Shown piece after piece: positions 21,116-33,600 of a stretch of 64,000 bases of DNA (its first letter is position 1; each line of letters opens with the position of its first letter). Source of the DNA: Clytia hemisphaerica (Eukaryota; Cnidaria; Hydrozoa; Leptothecata; Clytiidae); the NCBI GenBank assembly GCA_902728285.1, contig CACVBU010001197.1, forward strand, positions 195,140 to 259,139. The letters run 5' to 3'. The notes beneath the pieces are model-generated. The model was not told the origin of the DNA. It did not search any database and was given only the letters and a program-made list of their open reading frames with translations. The translations under genes and the position numbers were made by a program.

Positions 21116-24100
21116 TTTTCTTATTTAATGATGGAAGAATGAAATATACAATGAAATACTCTCCCTTCAAAATAATTTCTTTTGTTGAAGTAATTTCAAA
21201 GTCATTTTTTGCTTACATACGATATCTTCTTGATAAGTATCAAATTCATGGCTTTTTTAGAGTTTATGTTATTTGGTTGACTTTCAAAAATTTTCTATTT
21301 GGCCAAAGCCTCCTTTACTATTCGAATATATGAACGATATGTTCTGAGCGCTGATCTACTAAATAATCCCTCCCTCATACGTAAATTAGTACAAATTAAG
21401 GAACACTCAGGGGCGCCGATTTGAAAAATCATTCCTGCAATTTTGATAAGGCAAGAGGCTCAGTCAGGGGTCTGCTTGACATGTGAATGACCATTTTTCT
21501 GCCGTGAATACAGTTGACGCTCTCTAAATTGACGTTCTACTCTTTGATAAGCTCCCATTTTCGATCCATTGGCGTTTTGACAGGGGGCCACGCCTCCCCA
21601 AGTTGAGCTTTTTTGAACGCCAAAATCTTGAAATTACCATAAAGTGTAATTGATCGCCCCCCACCAAAGAAAAAAATAATTGACCAAAAAGGTCAAAGTT
21701 TTCCCAACAGAATGTGAAGGGGTTTGTAGTTTTTGTGACTTTTTTCTGGCTACCTTTGACCTTTTTAAGGCCTCCTTTAAGCTGTTTGATATTTCTTAGA
21801 CAAAAATTTTAGCCTGCGGCGCCAAGATTACAAAGCAAACTCTCTGCGACATGAAATTTTATGCATTCTACACTTTTTGTGACCTTATTCGCGCTAACTT
21901 TGAGCTTGCTTAGAGCAAAAATTTACTCTGAAAAAACTTTCTCTGAAAATTTCCCCTAAAAAAGGTCAAAATTCTTCCAATCTCGCCCCCCCCCCCCCCG
22001 AAACGAAAACTCGTGGCTATGCCTCTGCTAGGATTTACTCAATCCATCTTGATGAACAATGTCGCAAATTTTTCTTGCTCGCTTCGCTCGCAATTCCTAA
22101 ATGTTTCTATAATGACCTAAATTTTAAGTTCAAATTCCGGTATACCAATGCGACCAAAAGGGGCACCAGAATAAGCCTACAAGGGGGCCCCTTAAGCCAA
22201 AATTCTACTTTTGCTTACCAGCCTGTACCTACCCAACACGCTACAGTTTGGTAATTGTAATAGAGAATTTTGGATGATGAAAAACCCGACCTTTATCGTC
22301 CACACATACCAAGCACCCATTTTTGCCTAAGTACCCCCTCCGGGGGACGAGTACCTAAAAAATGGGGAAAAATTGATCGGTATCGGTATTTGAACGAAAA
22401 AATTATCGATATATCGGTAATTGAGAGAAAAAGTGATCGGTATATCGGTATTACGAAGTCCCGTATGCCCCCCACTCTAAGATACCGGGTGTTCCAGAAA
22501 TGAGTTATCCTCTTTTATGTGAAACTTCCCAAGCTATATTACTTCTTTAGGACTCTAGTACTCCCCTAGTGTACTCCCCTGGGTGTTTTTCAAATGTAGA
22601 ACTTGAAATAATTTTCCTACCAGAGTGCATCTCACGTTTATCGCTTCGTAGTACAATCCTCTTCGGCAATGAACTTTGAAATCAGCCGTAGATATCGGGG
22701 GTCTGTTTACAGACAATAATTTTCCCGACCTTTTTGGGAATCCACAAACTGTAGTGAAGGGCGGTATTAATCTTTTCGCCGCCGCCCACCGTGGGAGTTG
22801 TTGCTCTGCCGCCTGTTTGGCGATTTGGATTGGCGCGAAAAAAAATTATAAACAAACATGGCGGCTTAAAAGCTGAGAAAGAAAAAACGTGCTCTGAAAA
22901 GTTTCAAGAGCTTTCCAGTTAATTTTGACAAGAAGCCCAGCTTTATCAACACATGAAGGAATCCATAAAGGAGTATTGTCAACAGTATGCAATGGCAAGC
23001 TTTTTGACTTTTCTTGTTTTCTTGAATGCACCCCTCTCCGCCTCTATCCAAAGCAAAAAAAATTACTCTGACTCTGACTCTGACTTTATTTTTTTCAAAT
23101 TAAGTAGTGCTGGTGGGGGCCAAACTTAAATGGAGATGACTACGTTTTGAGTAATCCAAGTAATTGAACCTTGTTTGGGCGGTCTGAGCTGATATTTTAA
23201 ATAATTTTCAATAATTGTGTCTTTAGTTGCGTGTTGTTTGTTTTGTAGGCAGGTACCGTCAACTGCTCTAACTTGGGACGATTGGTCGAAACATGGGACT
23301 GGTTGATATCTGGTCTGTATTTTCACTTACTGTTAAATCTCTTTGACAACAAATTTGTTTTCGTGTATTTTTTAATACGCCGTTCATTGAGTCAAATCAA
23401 ATGACTTTTTGGAGGTTTGGTGGTGAAAAATGGTGGCCGAATTGCCGTCCCATGTTGTGTCAGATAATCCCAAGTTAGAGCAGTTGACGGTATAAGATTC
23501 TTTTTTTGCCACTTTTCTAAGGCGAAAAAAGACCATGGCTTCGGGTAGCTCTTGAAAGGGGTCTGATCCCCCTTCTTAAATGATCCCCCCGCCCTTCTTG
23601 CCTTGGCATCTCCCAACCTTTAAAAATGCCTATCCCCCAAGAATTTTGGACAAAAATAAATAGCTAACAAATATATATGTGAAAATATCTTTAGACAGTT
23701 ACATCAATATGCCTTCTTACCTGTCTTTTAAAATATAAATAAAAGTAATCACGAAAAAGGACGCGAAAAAAAAAGACATAAGTGTGAGAACAGAGTAATC
23801 AAACTCGTTAGAAAAAGTACCATTAGAAGTCATAAAAAATCAACCTGAATAAATGCAATCGGAATTCCAGAGAACTTCATAATTCCCCAAACAACATTAC
23901 ATTACTATGTCAAACTCCCATTACATAAATTCTACAATTACGTCAGAGTAGACTACGCTCGCCACCGAAGAGGTTTATTTGGAAAGGGTAATTACATTTT
24001 ATTGTTCGCTTCTTTTTTAAAGAGTGGCCGGGTTGGAAAAGTATGAATTTCTTTGTACATATTTTACCTACCCCAAATATTTAGGAGGCTGAGTTTTAAA

Positions 24101-24893
24101 CGAATTGTCAAGTTGAAACGAACGATAAATGTATCAAGGTCTGTTTTATTTACCCCCTGGTGACTTAACAAAAGAGACTTAACTCGATGTTACAATCCAA
24201 TTATTGAAAGTTTGTCTCGGCCTTTTTATAATGAGCGAGACATACGTTCTCTGATTACGCAATTTTCATATTGACATTTTCGAGGCATTTTGATGTAACT
24301 GTTAGAGAGAGAAAGAGAAATAATAAACTTCTTTCTTCTTTTTCAGTCTAAGCTTAAACAGTGCGTCACAAACAGGGATATTTCGATCGCACGGAAGCGC
24401 TTCAAAAAACCAGCTTTTTTGGAGTTTTGTCTCGTTTACCCAAACGCTTCAATCTCGCGTAGGCTTAGGGGTCAAGACTAGAACCCCCAATACGAGACAT
24501 TTGCCTGACCGAAAAAAAATCATCATCATCAATTTTGTTAATTGTCAGAATCGTTTACTCACTGGAAATACGCAACTTTCTGAAGTTTCGTTTTTTTTCG
24601 GTTGTGCTTCATTTTAAAAATAACGAAGATGAAAAGTTACAATCAATCCCGCGAGTAAAAGAAAGTATTCCGACTAGTCTACGAAAATAGTATGTTATTT
24701 CATCTTATAACAATTTCATAAACTATGGTACGTCACAACCACGGAGCGCTGACTTTTATTTTCATGACTTGTTCTCACTGTTTGGTTTCCGTAATAAAAA
24801 GAAAGTCGTTATTTTGAACTTTGAACATGCTTAAAATCGAGGTACTTTCACTAACTGTTGCTTTTTTCATAAAAATTTCTGATCCCCTTTTCT
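21116..24893. other. Gene-poor interval
   Basis: No gene is supported. Contents seen: a single pogo-like terminus (TACAGTTGACGCTCTCTAAA at about 21506), C- and G-homopolymer-rich stretches (about 21990), a 'gatcggtatatcggtat' short-period repeat (about 22374-22455), a CpG-richer patch at about 22760-22860 ending in 'aaacATGGCGGC' that is followed at once by an in-frame stop, and a short 'GACTCT' repeat at about 23066-23085. The CpG-rich patch looks like a promoter or the debris of one, but no open frame follows. Confidence 0.45.
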
Positions 24894-25486
24894 CAGGGGG
24901 GGGTCGGTAGTAAAATCTCAGACATATATGAGTAGTAAAAGGATTTTTACGAATTTTTACATACCACCACCCAGACTCTTGGAAGAGGTATTTTACTACC
25001 CTGGTAGTAAAAGCTTTTGGGACAATTTGTCATGGAGACCACCTATTTTTTGGTTGCTTTTCGGACTAATTTTGCAAAAAAAGCTAAAAAATGATTATTT
25101 CTGTGACACATTTTTCACGTAGTGCAAAAATTAATGTTTTTCCCTTAGAATTAAAGTCTTTTTATATTGACAAAAAATTTCGAGAATTTTTTGTTTGCAG
25201 CAAACAACTTTCCAACAGAAAATCTTTTCAAATTATAAAAATTTTCAGATTTTTTCAGAAAAGTCATCCAGAAAATTAAAAGAATTACAAAAAATAGCTA
25301 AAATTTGCTAATTTTACCAGTTTTAACTACCCAGGTAGTAAAATTTTTTCAACATTTAACACATAGATACCACCCATTTTAGTATTTAACTACCCTGGGT
25401 AGTAAATTTTTTTTTCGATTTTTCGTCACACCACCACCGTAGTAAACGTCATTATGTCTGAGATTTTACTACCGACCCCCCCCCTG
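24894..25486. mobile_element. Non-autonomous hAT-like DNA transposon with target duplication
   Basis: Termini CAGGGGGGGGGTCGGTAGTA… and the exact complement at the right form inverted repeats of about 30 bp. Directly outside are identical 7-base repeats CTTTTCT (24887-24893 and 25487-25493), a target-site duplication. CAGGG ends and a short TSD suggest the hAT superfamily, although 8 bp is typical there. The interior repeats 'TAGTAAAA/TTTTACTACC' and encodes nothing. Confidence 0.85.
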
Positions 25487-27599
25487 CTTTTCTTCATTTT
25501 TTTGGAAGGTGTCATCCCCCTTAAGAAAAGGGGGACAAACTATGAGTTAGGCAGTTTCGTAAGTAAACACAAGATTTTCCATATATACCTTTAGAAAAAA
25601 ACCCTTTCCAATCTAATGCTGGATTATCCCAGGAAAATAGCAGAAAGATTTCAAAAAATTGATGGGAATCTTTGTGTGAAAATAGAAATCTTATACAAAA
25701 CGACGGTATGTGACAATCTAGCCAGTCGAGAAACATTGCAAATTAGGAGATCATTCTATAATCAAGAAAGTATTCCCTAATTAGGGGACTTCGCCTCTCC
25801 TAATTAGGGGATTGAGAAGGTTATCCTATTTTAATACCTGTGTAGTGGATAGTCGCACCTACTCGACTTAGCTAAGGGGCCGGAATAACAGTTGTCTGCA
25901 AAATAGCTAGTTTTTTGGGAATTGAAAAATTGGTGTCTTCATTCTTTAATTTCGACCAATTATCGATTCTTATTCATTCAGTTTCAACTATGAATAAAAT
26001 TAGCAAAATGCAAAAATTAGCATCATAAATGCAAGCATAAGGCTGTGGGATACATTTAAAGTTATGTACTAAAATCGTAGTTTTTCGAAAACTGCACAGG
26101 TTTGAGCAACTTTTGAAAGTTTGTTTTTCTTGAAATAACTCAACATTACTTCATGTGAGGTCCTCTGAGGTAGGGGCTAATTCCAGATGCAAAAGGAAAG
26201 CAGAAAAATCCTAAGAAGTGTCACGAAAATCTTAACTTTCAACTTTGAAGCCGCATAGGTCAAGTTTGCGACTTCGTAGATTTAGCCCCGACCTATGGTT
26301 GGGTCCGCAATTTATCTGGCTTTCAGGAAAACCCAAATGGGAATTTCCCTATCGAATATAACTGGTGCAGTTTTGAATTTAGTGAAACCCCCTAACCTGG
26401 CCAACCAATAGAAGCTTTGTTCGAATAATTTGTTAAATATTTGTCAATATTAAAAAGTGATTTTGGAAACACTTGTTAAAGCTACGAAGAAAGTGAGTCG
26501 CTAAGAAATTGAACTTAGAAACACTCCTTAATAAAATTACGAAGAACATACTCTTGAAAGCTACAAAGGAAATGAGTAATTAAAAATAGGCTAAGAGACA
26601 GGGGTGTAAACGAATTATTTTCAACTCAATTTAATGGTTTTATTAAATATTTCCTTTCCAGAAGGAAATATTTGTTAAAACGGTAATTTTTCTTCTCCTT
26701 CTTCTTCTTCTTCTTCTCCTCCAAGTCTAACGCTCGGTTTTGGTCAATTTCGTGAGTTTGTACACGAGTCTCTTTTTAAATCAAGCTCCGGCGGTAAAAA
26801 CAGTAGGATGTTCTTTTTTCGAGGCGGAAGACGTCATTTTTCCAAGACACGTCGTAGGAAATATGCGTACGGTTGTCTATTCTCCTTGCCGATCGGAAAA
26901 CGTCGCCCGGTTCGAAAGCGTATTGTTGATCGGACCACACTGCTTTTTAACAGTCATAACAAAGATGGAGGCAAAAAATAGACAACAAATGTTGCTCTTT
27001 CGCTATTTTTCTTTGGTTTTTATGCTTTCATGAGTTGAATTGGATCATGTTTTTTGTACGATTGTCTGGATTTGATGTTTCGTTTACATACTCTTGGTGT
27101 GAGAGATACAATCTCTTATCTTGATGGTCTTGGAAAAACAGGGCATTTTGTCAACTTACAACTTTCACAACAAGCTATAATAGCTAACTTCAATTTTGCC
27201 TGTTTACCTAAAGTGATTGTGGATAAATCTGACCATGTAATACCTGAAAAAAAAGTTTGAACTCACTTTTATGGTATGCACCACCCAATGCGCAATGGTC
27301 AGATCGCAGATGGCGATGGTTGGTGATGAACTATGATTTAGCTAGCTTTGAGCTAAAAATTTAAACATGGAGCAAAATTGACTGGTTAATGATTGAATTT
27401 CCCTTGGTGTTTTTATCTAAAACAATGAATTAACTGGTTAGTGACAGTTAGTGAAAACTCTCTTTGTGGGGAAAATTCTGTTGCGGTTCACAGAACTGTA
27501 ATTTCAAACTTTTTAAGCTGATATAACCGGAACACCTTGGCCAATATGAAGAATGTTAACTCTTAAAATTTTGATTGTATTGAATATGGAATTAAACAA

Positions 27600-27965
27600 T
27601 TGGAACGTGTGTATTAAACGTGGAAACTTTTGTTGTGAATTTGGAGATTTTCTTCCCCGTGCATTTAAAACGTGGAAAACTTTGGTTGTGAATTTGTAGA
27701 TTGTTTTCCACGTGCGTTTTAAAGGCAAAAGGTTGAAACTTTTGTTATAAATTTGGAGATTTCTTATATACATGTGCAATTAAACGATGGAAAACTTTTG
27801 TTATGAATTTATTTTCTTCAATGCGCGTTTGAAGACGTGGAAAACTTTATAAATTTGGAGATTTCTTACACGTGCATTTAAAAGATGGAAAACATTTGTT
27901 ATGAATATATATTTTCTTCAATGTACCCTAAAACTTGACATTTTCTTCCACATATGCATTTAAAA
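27600..27965. repeat. Tandem repeat, about 60-bp unit, about six copies
   Basis: Repeated 'AACGTGGAAACTTTTGTTGTGAATTTGGAGATTTTCTTC…CGTGCATTTAAA' with units of about 55-65 bases and increasing decay to the right. Non-coding. Confidence 0.75.
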
Positions 27966-28169
27966 AATGAAGAAAAATTTAGTGTCAATTGACAATTTTT
28001 TCAAGTGATTTCCTGGCCTGGCGACAACTTTTTTCCTTTTTGTCATTCTTTCATTTCAGATATTTCCCCTTTTAGGCTAATATTTCTGACAATAAGCGCT
28101 TAAAATAAAATTATATAATTATGCACTATCCCAAGGCCTTTTGATGTGTTCAATAACACAACACTCTAC

Positions 28170-28199
28170 TCAGCGGGTGCGACGCCGGGTGACGGCTAG
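28170..28199 (+). mobile_element. Helitron-like 3' terminus
   Basis: 'GCGGGTGCGACGCCGGGTGACGGCTAG' followed by T has the form of a Helitron 3' end: a GC-rich imperfect hairpin, a short spacer, then CTAG next to T. I could not find the matching 5' TC end, so element length is unknown. Confidence 0.4.
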
Positions 28200-28337
28200 T
28201 ATAATACTAAAATCCAACTAAAGTCCACCTACTCTCGGGTACCTAATAGCCGGGGGGATTGGAATAAGCGGGGGGTTGGAAAAAATCTCAAAACTTAATA
28301 AGTGGGGGGGGGGGGGTTGGAATAAAAATGGGTGGCA

Positions 28338-28524
28338 AATAGACCTTTTTTCAAAGAGCATGTCCTGTTGAATAATTATGTAGTCCAGCCATAACAACAA
28401 TGATAGAGCCATGCATAATTACTGTATCATGCATATTGTAATAATTATGCATGGTTTTATCACTTTTTTTCTGCTGGACTACATAATTATTCAACAGGGT
28501 GGCCTCTTTGGAAAAAGGTCTATT
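28338..28524. mobile_element. Foldback element nested in the G-rich MITE
   Basis: AATAGACCTTTTTTCAAAGAG at the left pairs with CTCTTTGGAAAAAGGTCTATT at the right. Inner arms 'CCTGTTGAATAATTATGTAG' and its complement continue the palindrome to a short central loop. The AATAGACC end resembles the ends of the palindromes at 41281 and 46153. Confidence 0.8.
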
Positions 28525-28670
28525 TTTTAAAAGGAGGCTAATACAGCAGAATTGGGACAAAAAAGGGAACTTTCAAAAACATTTTCTCAAAAATTAATAA
28601 GCGGGGGGGTTGGAATAAGAATGTCCTGGGTGGAAAACCCGGGGGGGTACCAGGGTTGGTGAATGAGGGG

Positions 28671-28980
28671 TACTCTTAGGTTCCAAATAAACGGGGGGGG
28701 TTCGAATAAACGGGGGGGGTTGGAAAATTTTCTAGATTTTAATAAACGGGGGGGACCTAATTGCCAGGGGGGTTGGAAATTGTACTTCTGAAACCCAAAA
28801 ATAAGGTAAAAATAGGCTAAAATCAGGCTATTTAGAGCAAAATAAGGGGCCTTCTCTTTGACAGCTGAAAATATTCTTAGAGATTAATAAACGGGGGGGT
28901 CCTAATAAGGTCCGGGGGGGTTGGAAAATTTTCGAAAAATTAACAAGCGGGGGGGCCCGTTTATTTGGAACCTAAGAGTA
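28671..28980. mobile_element. TA-flanked G-rich MITE, family copy 1
   Basis: Ends TACTCTTAGGTTCCAAATAA and TTATTTGGAACCTAAGAGTA are exact inverted repeats over 20 bases. The internal segment 'gaaacccaaaaataaggtaa' and 'ttgacagctgaaaatattct' is shared with copies at 48400-48711 and 60107-60391, so this is an active or recently active family. Confidence 0.88.
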
Positions 28981-29703
28981 TGTGCGAACAGGACCTCCAA
29001 AAACCGACCCTTAGAGAGACCAAATTTTAGTGAAAAAGTGACCCTTAGAGAGACTTTTTCGAAAAATTTTCTCTGATTTTCAAAAATTCCCTACCCTTAG
29101 TGAGACTTTAATGTAATTTTTCTCTCAAAATCAAAATTTTTTTCTAAAAATCGTGAGTTTTCCCACCCTTAGAGAGACTACTCTGAAATTTCCTGATTTT
29201 TGCAACCCTTAGAGAGACTTTGAAAGGTAAAAAACCCGACCCTTACCGTCTGCACATCTCCAGCACCTATTTTTGCCTAAGTATCCCCCCCCCCGGGTTG
29301 GAAAAGTACCCCCTCCCCTCGGGCTATTAGGTACCCGAGAGTAACGAAAATTAAAGGTTGTCTAGCCAATTTGGTTTCTGCATTGTTATTCTCAGTCGAG
29401 TTCAGTTTGGATATACTCCGTAATCCGTAGGTTTGAACCTTCGTCATCTTAGGAATAATCCTGCATATACTTGCAATTACATAAACGAATTTTGAAATTC
29501 TTGGGGACTTGTGTTGCTTGATGTTATCTGAGATAAAGCACTTTGAAATCTTTTGAGGACATCAATAATTATTTTATCATTTTTAAAGGAAATATTTATC
29601 CGCATCTTTGCGGCTCTTGTTAATCTTTTCATTTGGACATCGTGACCAACACGAAAGATTTTCAGTTGGTCAAATGGTTTTTCAGTTGGAGTTGCTTATT
29701 TGC

Positions 29704-30534
29704 ACCAGAGGTTTGTAATCGATAAAATCGATCATCAATAGCTAATCGAGGTCAAACAAATTGTGAATATCGATTAACGATCGAATAGCCAACGATTGAT
29801 ATTGATGAGCAATCGATTAATATCGATAACCTTGCCACATATTATCGATTATTCATCAATTATCTATCATATACTTACATGAGCCAGTGATTGTTATCGA
29901 CGAACTATCAATCAATTTCAATTACCTTATTATTATTGATTGACAATAGGTTGTTTTTTTGTCATTTTTTACTACTTTAATACAGTCAACCAGCAATAAT
30001 TTTTGTTTGATATCTTTTGATTGAATGAATATTTTTGAAATTGTTTTTCACAGTGATGATGATCTAAGATTGAAGAATCACTCCTGTGAAAATGGTAATC
30101 ATACCACATTTCTACAAGAAGTTGATTTTTTTTCTTCTTCATTTTTCATTTTCATTTTTCTTTTTATCTCAAATATTCTTTGCTTGATAATATTCCACTC
30201 ACAAATATCTTTTCAATGAGCACAAAATCGCAACTTGATTTGAATTCTATCAAAAGTTACAGCCATTTTTGTCTCAGCTGCAAATTATTTTGAGACAGAC
30301 TTTAGTATCGATGACATTGATTGATAATTGATATCAAAACATCCATAAATTAATAATTGATAACTAATCCATCGTATCGATGGGATCAATGGCAATTGAT
30401 ATAGCTAAAATCAAGGTTAAAAAATTGTGAATATCTATTAGCTATCGATTATAGATTTTGATTAATAACGATATATCGATTATCTATCGATTTAACTTGA
30501 TGATCAATTTTATCGATTATGACCGTCTGGTTTG
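29704..30534. mobile_element. ATCGAT-rich inverted-repeat transposon just upstream of HELQ
   Basis: The left terminus CCAGAGGTTTGTAATCGATA and the right terminus (complement CCAGACGGTCATAATCGATA) form imperfect inverted repeats of about 34 bases. The interior is saturated with ATCGAT/TAATCGAT palindromes. Flanking 8-mers (TATTTGCA and TTTGATCA) are only weakly similar, so the target duplication is uncertain. About 830 bp, non-coding. It ends about 82 bases before the HELQ start codon. Confidence 0.72.
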
Positions 30535-30616
30535 ATCATACTATTACATATTCTTCTAACACCTGTTATTTTACCTCTTGTCTGTCTCATCTTAGATAGT
30601 AAATGTATGAAAAATT

Positions 30617-33600
30617 ATGAATATGCTAAAGAGGAAGAGCCAAGGCAAGCCCTTGTTCAAGGTTATCAAAAAAGATGCATCACGATCAGCTGTGGTAAAC
30701 AATTTTGAAAGTCCTAACAAAGATCTTGTAAATTTTAATAATGACGAAGATGATTTCAAAATGCCTTCCACCAAATCTTCATCAAATAAACAGTGCCAAA
30801 GTACACCTGTGCGTAGAAGTGTAAGAAAATCTGGAAGTTGTAGCGGTAGTAAGAAGCGTAAGCAGAATAACAGAAGGCTACGTTCTGAATCAAAAAGACA
30901 ATGCCTATCTGAGAAAGGAAGCAACACTTCAACTATGGAGCCATACACCAATGAAGACGAAACAAGGATTTTAGACACTCCTGATAGGGAATTAGCAAAA
31001 ACTATAGATTTCGAACAAAGTGTTGGTGAAACACCTGGAAATTCAACATCGATTTTGAACACGTGTTTAAGCATAGATCCTATCGATGAAAAAGATGAAT
31101 CCAACAATTCCGTTGAAATTTCTTTTCAAGACCCAAATAAAACATTATCAGCACCTGAAGATGACTTTCTCTGTGACAGAACTATTGGAGAGAATAATGA
31201 AACAAATGTCCTAGACCATTGTTTACCATTGGAATCATCAGGGGTAGATCTTTTTCAACCAGACAAATCTAAAATTGATAAAACTGTTATAAAAGAATCA
31301 AATGAAACAAAGCTATTTGACGATTTCAATTTTACAAAGAATGAAAGTGCTCTGGTGAACATGAATTTAACAGATATTGAATCTTCAGCGAACAGTTATC
31401 CAGAAAATACATTTTATGGACTACCAATGACTGTGAAAGATATGTTACTACAGATAAGGGGAATCCCTAGCTTATATGGTAAACACATTTTGAAAGGCTT
31501 TATCAGACCTTCTCTACCAGTCTCTATACTATTTTATATGAGCTCTTTTGTTTTCAATTCTATTGCAGGCATAGTGGAGGAGACTAATAAAGTACCAAGG
31601 GAATTCTTCTTTAGATGTAGCTCTTTGGAAATGTGACCACTGCCATTTGTTGCTCATAAAAAGTGTTCATGGTTTTCTTTTGTAATATATAATATTAGTA
31701 TAATACTTTATATAACCTTTAACATCTTTATCTTAGAATGGCAAAATGATTGTTTGAATCTTTCATCAGTTATCAATCGAAAGAATATAGTGTATTCATT
31801 ACCAACAAGTGGTGGTAAAACATTAGTGGCTGAGATTCTGATGATGCAGGAAATCCTAGTCAAACAACGTAATGTGATTCTGGTTCTGCCCTATGTCTCC
31901 ATTGTGCAAGAAAAGGTACATACTCACGTTTCTTTTTGAAACTTAAAGCTATTTTGAAATCTAAGTGATATCGTAAATTTTTATTTAATGATTATGATTT
32001 CTTTTCACAAGTTCTATCATTTTTCTTGGATTATTTTTGCATTGGAAGAAAATGTTTAATTGTTGTTTATTTTTCAATGGAAACCTTTGATTTCTTAAAA
32101 AGGGACATCAGGCCAAATTTTTAACACACATTTTTTTTGCATTTAAAAAATTTAGAATGAGGCATAAGCTATATGTGTTATAATAGACGTTTGAAAATTT
32201 CGTTTTTTTTAATCTGCGACATAACGAATGTGTTTCTAGAGATGAGACTTTTTGAACAAAATTTGCTAAACAAGGTTTTTGGCAAAAAAAGAGAGCTTGC
32301 ACAATTAATGAAAACGATGGAATCGAAAATAACCAAAATACAAGATGTTTGATGAATAAAATGATATTTTATTAACCAACTCATTAGACATAGAATCTGA
32401 CAGAGTCAGATGAAGTAATCAGTGGGTTTTGAATTCCACATATGTCATGTAATTAACAAAAACCTTTTTCATTTTTTTCCAGCAGGAAAAGTGTCATCAT
32501 CTGCTCTATGAAGTGTCTTTGTAGTTAAAGTAGCTTTATTTAAAAATAAAACCCTGTTTCCAGCTTGAAATCTAATATACGTTCTTTGTTTCGTAATTCG
32601 AGCTGTTCTGAGTATGAAATTGGTGGCCTGAAAATTGGGGGATCTGTTCAAAAAATCGCAAATCCTTCCAAGCTGGCAAAAAAGAGCAGATATTTTTGTA
32701 GGCTATGTCATATTTTCCTGCGTTTCGAGCGTAAAACTCCTAATTTTCGGGATATGCACACTGCTCTTGTTTTGAAAATTGAAATCCTCCGGATGCATTG
32801 CATGCGCACTGAGGTTTTAATGAAACAATAGAGAGTTTCAAAACCTAAGACAATCAGCTCTGTTTTAAAAATTCTTTTATTTTAAATTGTACGCTCCCTA
32901 TCACATCACAGATTGTTGATATGTGAGAAATGTGAAGTGTCATAATTTGAAAAGAAAACTTTAAAGATAAAATAGTCATCACTAAAAAATTGATTAGCAT
33001 GTTTTCCACAAAGATATAAAAATCAAAACAACTTTTTGCACGCAAGAAATCCTTTAGTAGCCGGTTTCCTTTTGAATTTAATAAGACCAAAATACCTGAT
33101 TGTTATGTATTTTTCAAAGAAAATCCTTTAATTGTTGTATATTCTTCAAGGAAAATTCTTTTGTCGTTGTGTATTCTTCAAGGAAAATGCTTTGTCGTTG
33201 TGTATTCTTCAAGGAAAATGCTTTGTCGTTGTGTATTCTTCAAGGAAAATCTTCGATAGTTGTGTATTCTTCAAGGAAAGTCCTTGCTTGTTGTGTATTC
33301 CTACAGGAAAATCCTTGATTGTGGTGTATTCTTCAAGGAAAATCTTCAATTAATGTGTATTCTTCAAGGAAAATCCTTGATTGTTGTGTATTCTTCAAGT
33401 AAAATCCTTGACTATTGTATGTTTCTCAAGGAAAATCTTTGATAATTTTCTATTTTTCTATTTTTTCTAGGAAAGTTTTATCATTATAAAGGATTATTTT
33501 TCGAATGTTGTGTATTCTTCAAGGAAAATAAATCTGTGATTATTTTTTATTCTTTAAGAAATTGATAAATTTTATCTTATAGTATTATATGTTCTTCAAG

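Larger units (their letters stand above)
25487..28229. other. Gene-poor interval with microsatellite and tandem repeats
   Basis: No gene is supported. A CTT microsatellite lies at about 26694-26717. A 97-codon plus-strand frame (about 26740-27033) follows it, with no recognisable motif, splice partner or start context. A tandem array occupies about 27600-27965 and a Helitron-like terminus is at about 28170. Confidence 0.45.
28230..29343. mobile_element. Composite G-rich MITE with two nested elements
   Basis: The outer ends are inverted repeats TACTCTCGGGTACCTAATAG and its complement, each bounded by TA as in Tc1/mariner-type insertions. Inside are a foldback (28338-28524), a TA-flanked MITE of another family (28671-28980), and repeated 'ACCCTTAGAGAGACT' words (about 29010-29220). 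Runs of seven to twelve G or C recur next to 'TTGGAATAA/TTGGAAAA'. No coding capacity. Confidence 0.78.

Noticed and set aside
22858..22960. CpG-richer patch with 'aaacATGGCGGC' that looks like a gene start
   Set aside because: The fourth codon is a stop, and the Lys-rich frame that follows is out of phase; at most promoter or pseudogene debris.
26740..27260. Two plus-strand frames (97 and 68 codons)
   Set aside because: No motif, no splice partner, no similarity I recognise; ordinary length for chance frames here.
30592..31107. 171-codon frame antisense to HELQ exon 1
   Set aside because: Lies opposite a coding exon whose sense frame splices correctly into the helicase domain.
33100..33442. 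Frames with repeated 'VVYSSRK' residues
   Set aside because: Generated by a 36-bp intronic repeat whose length is a multiple of three.
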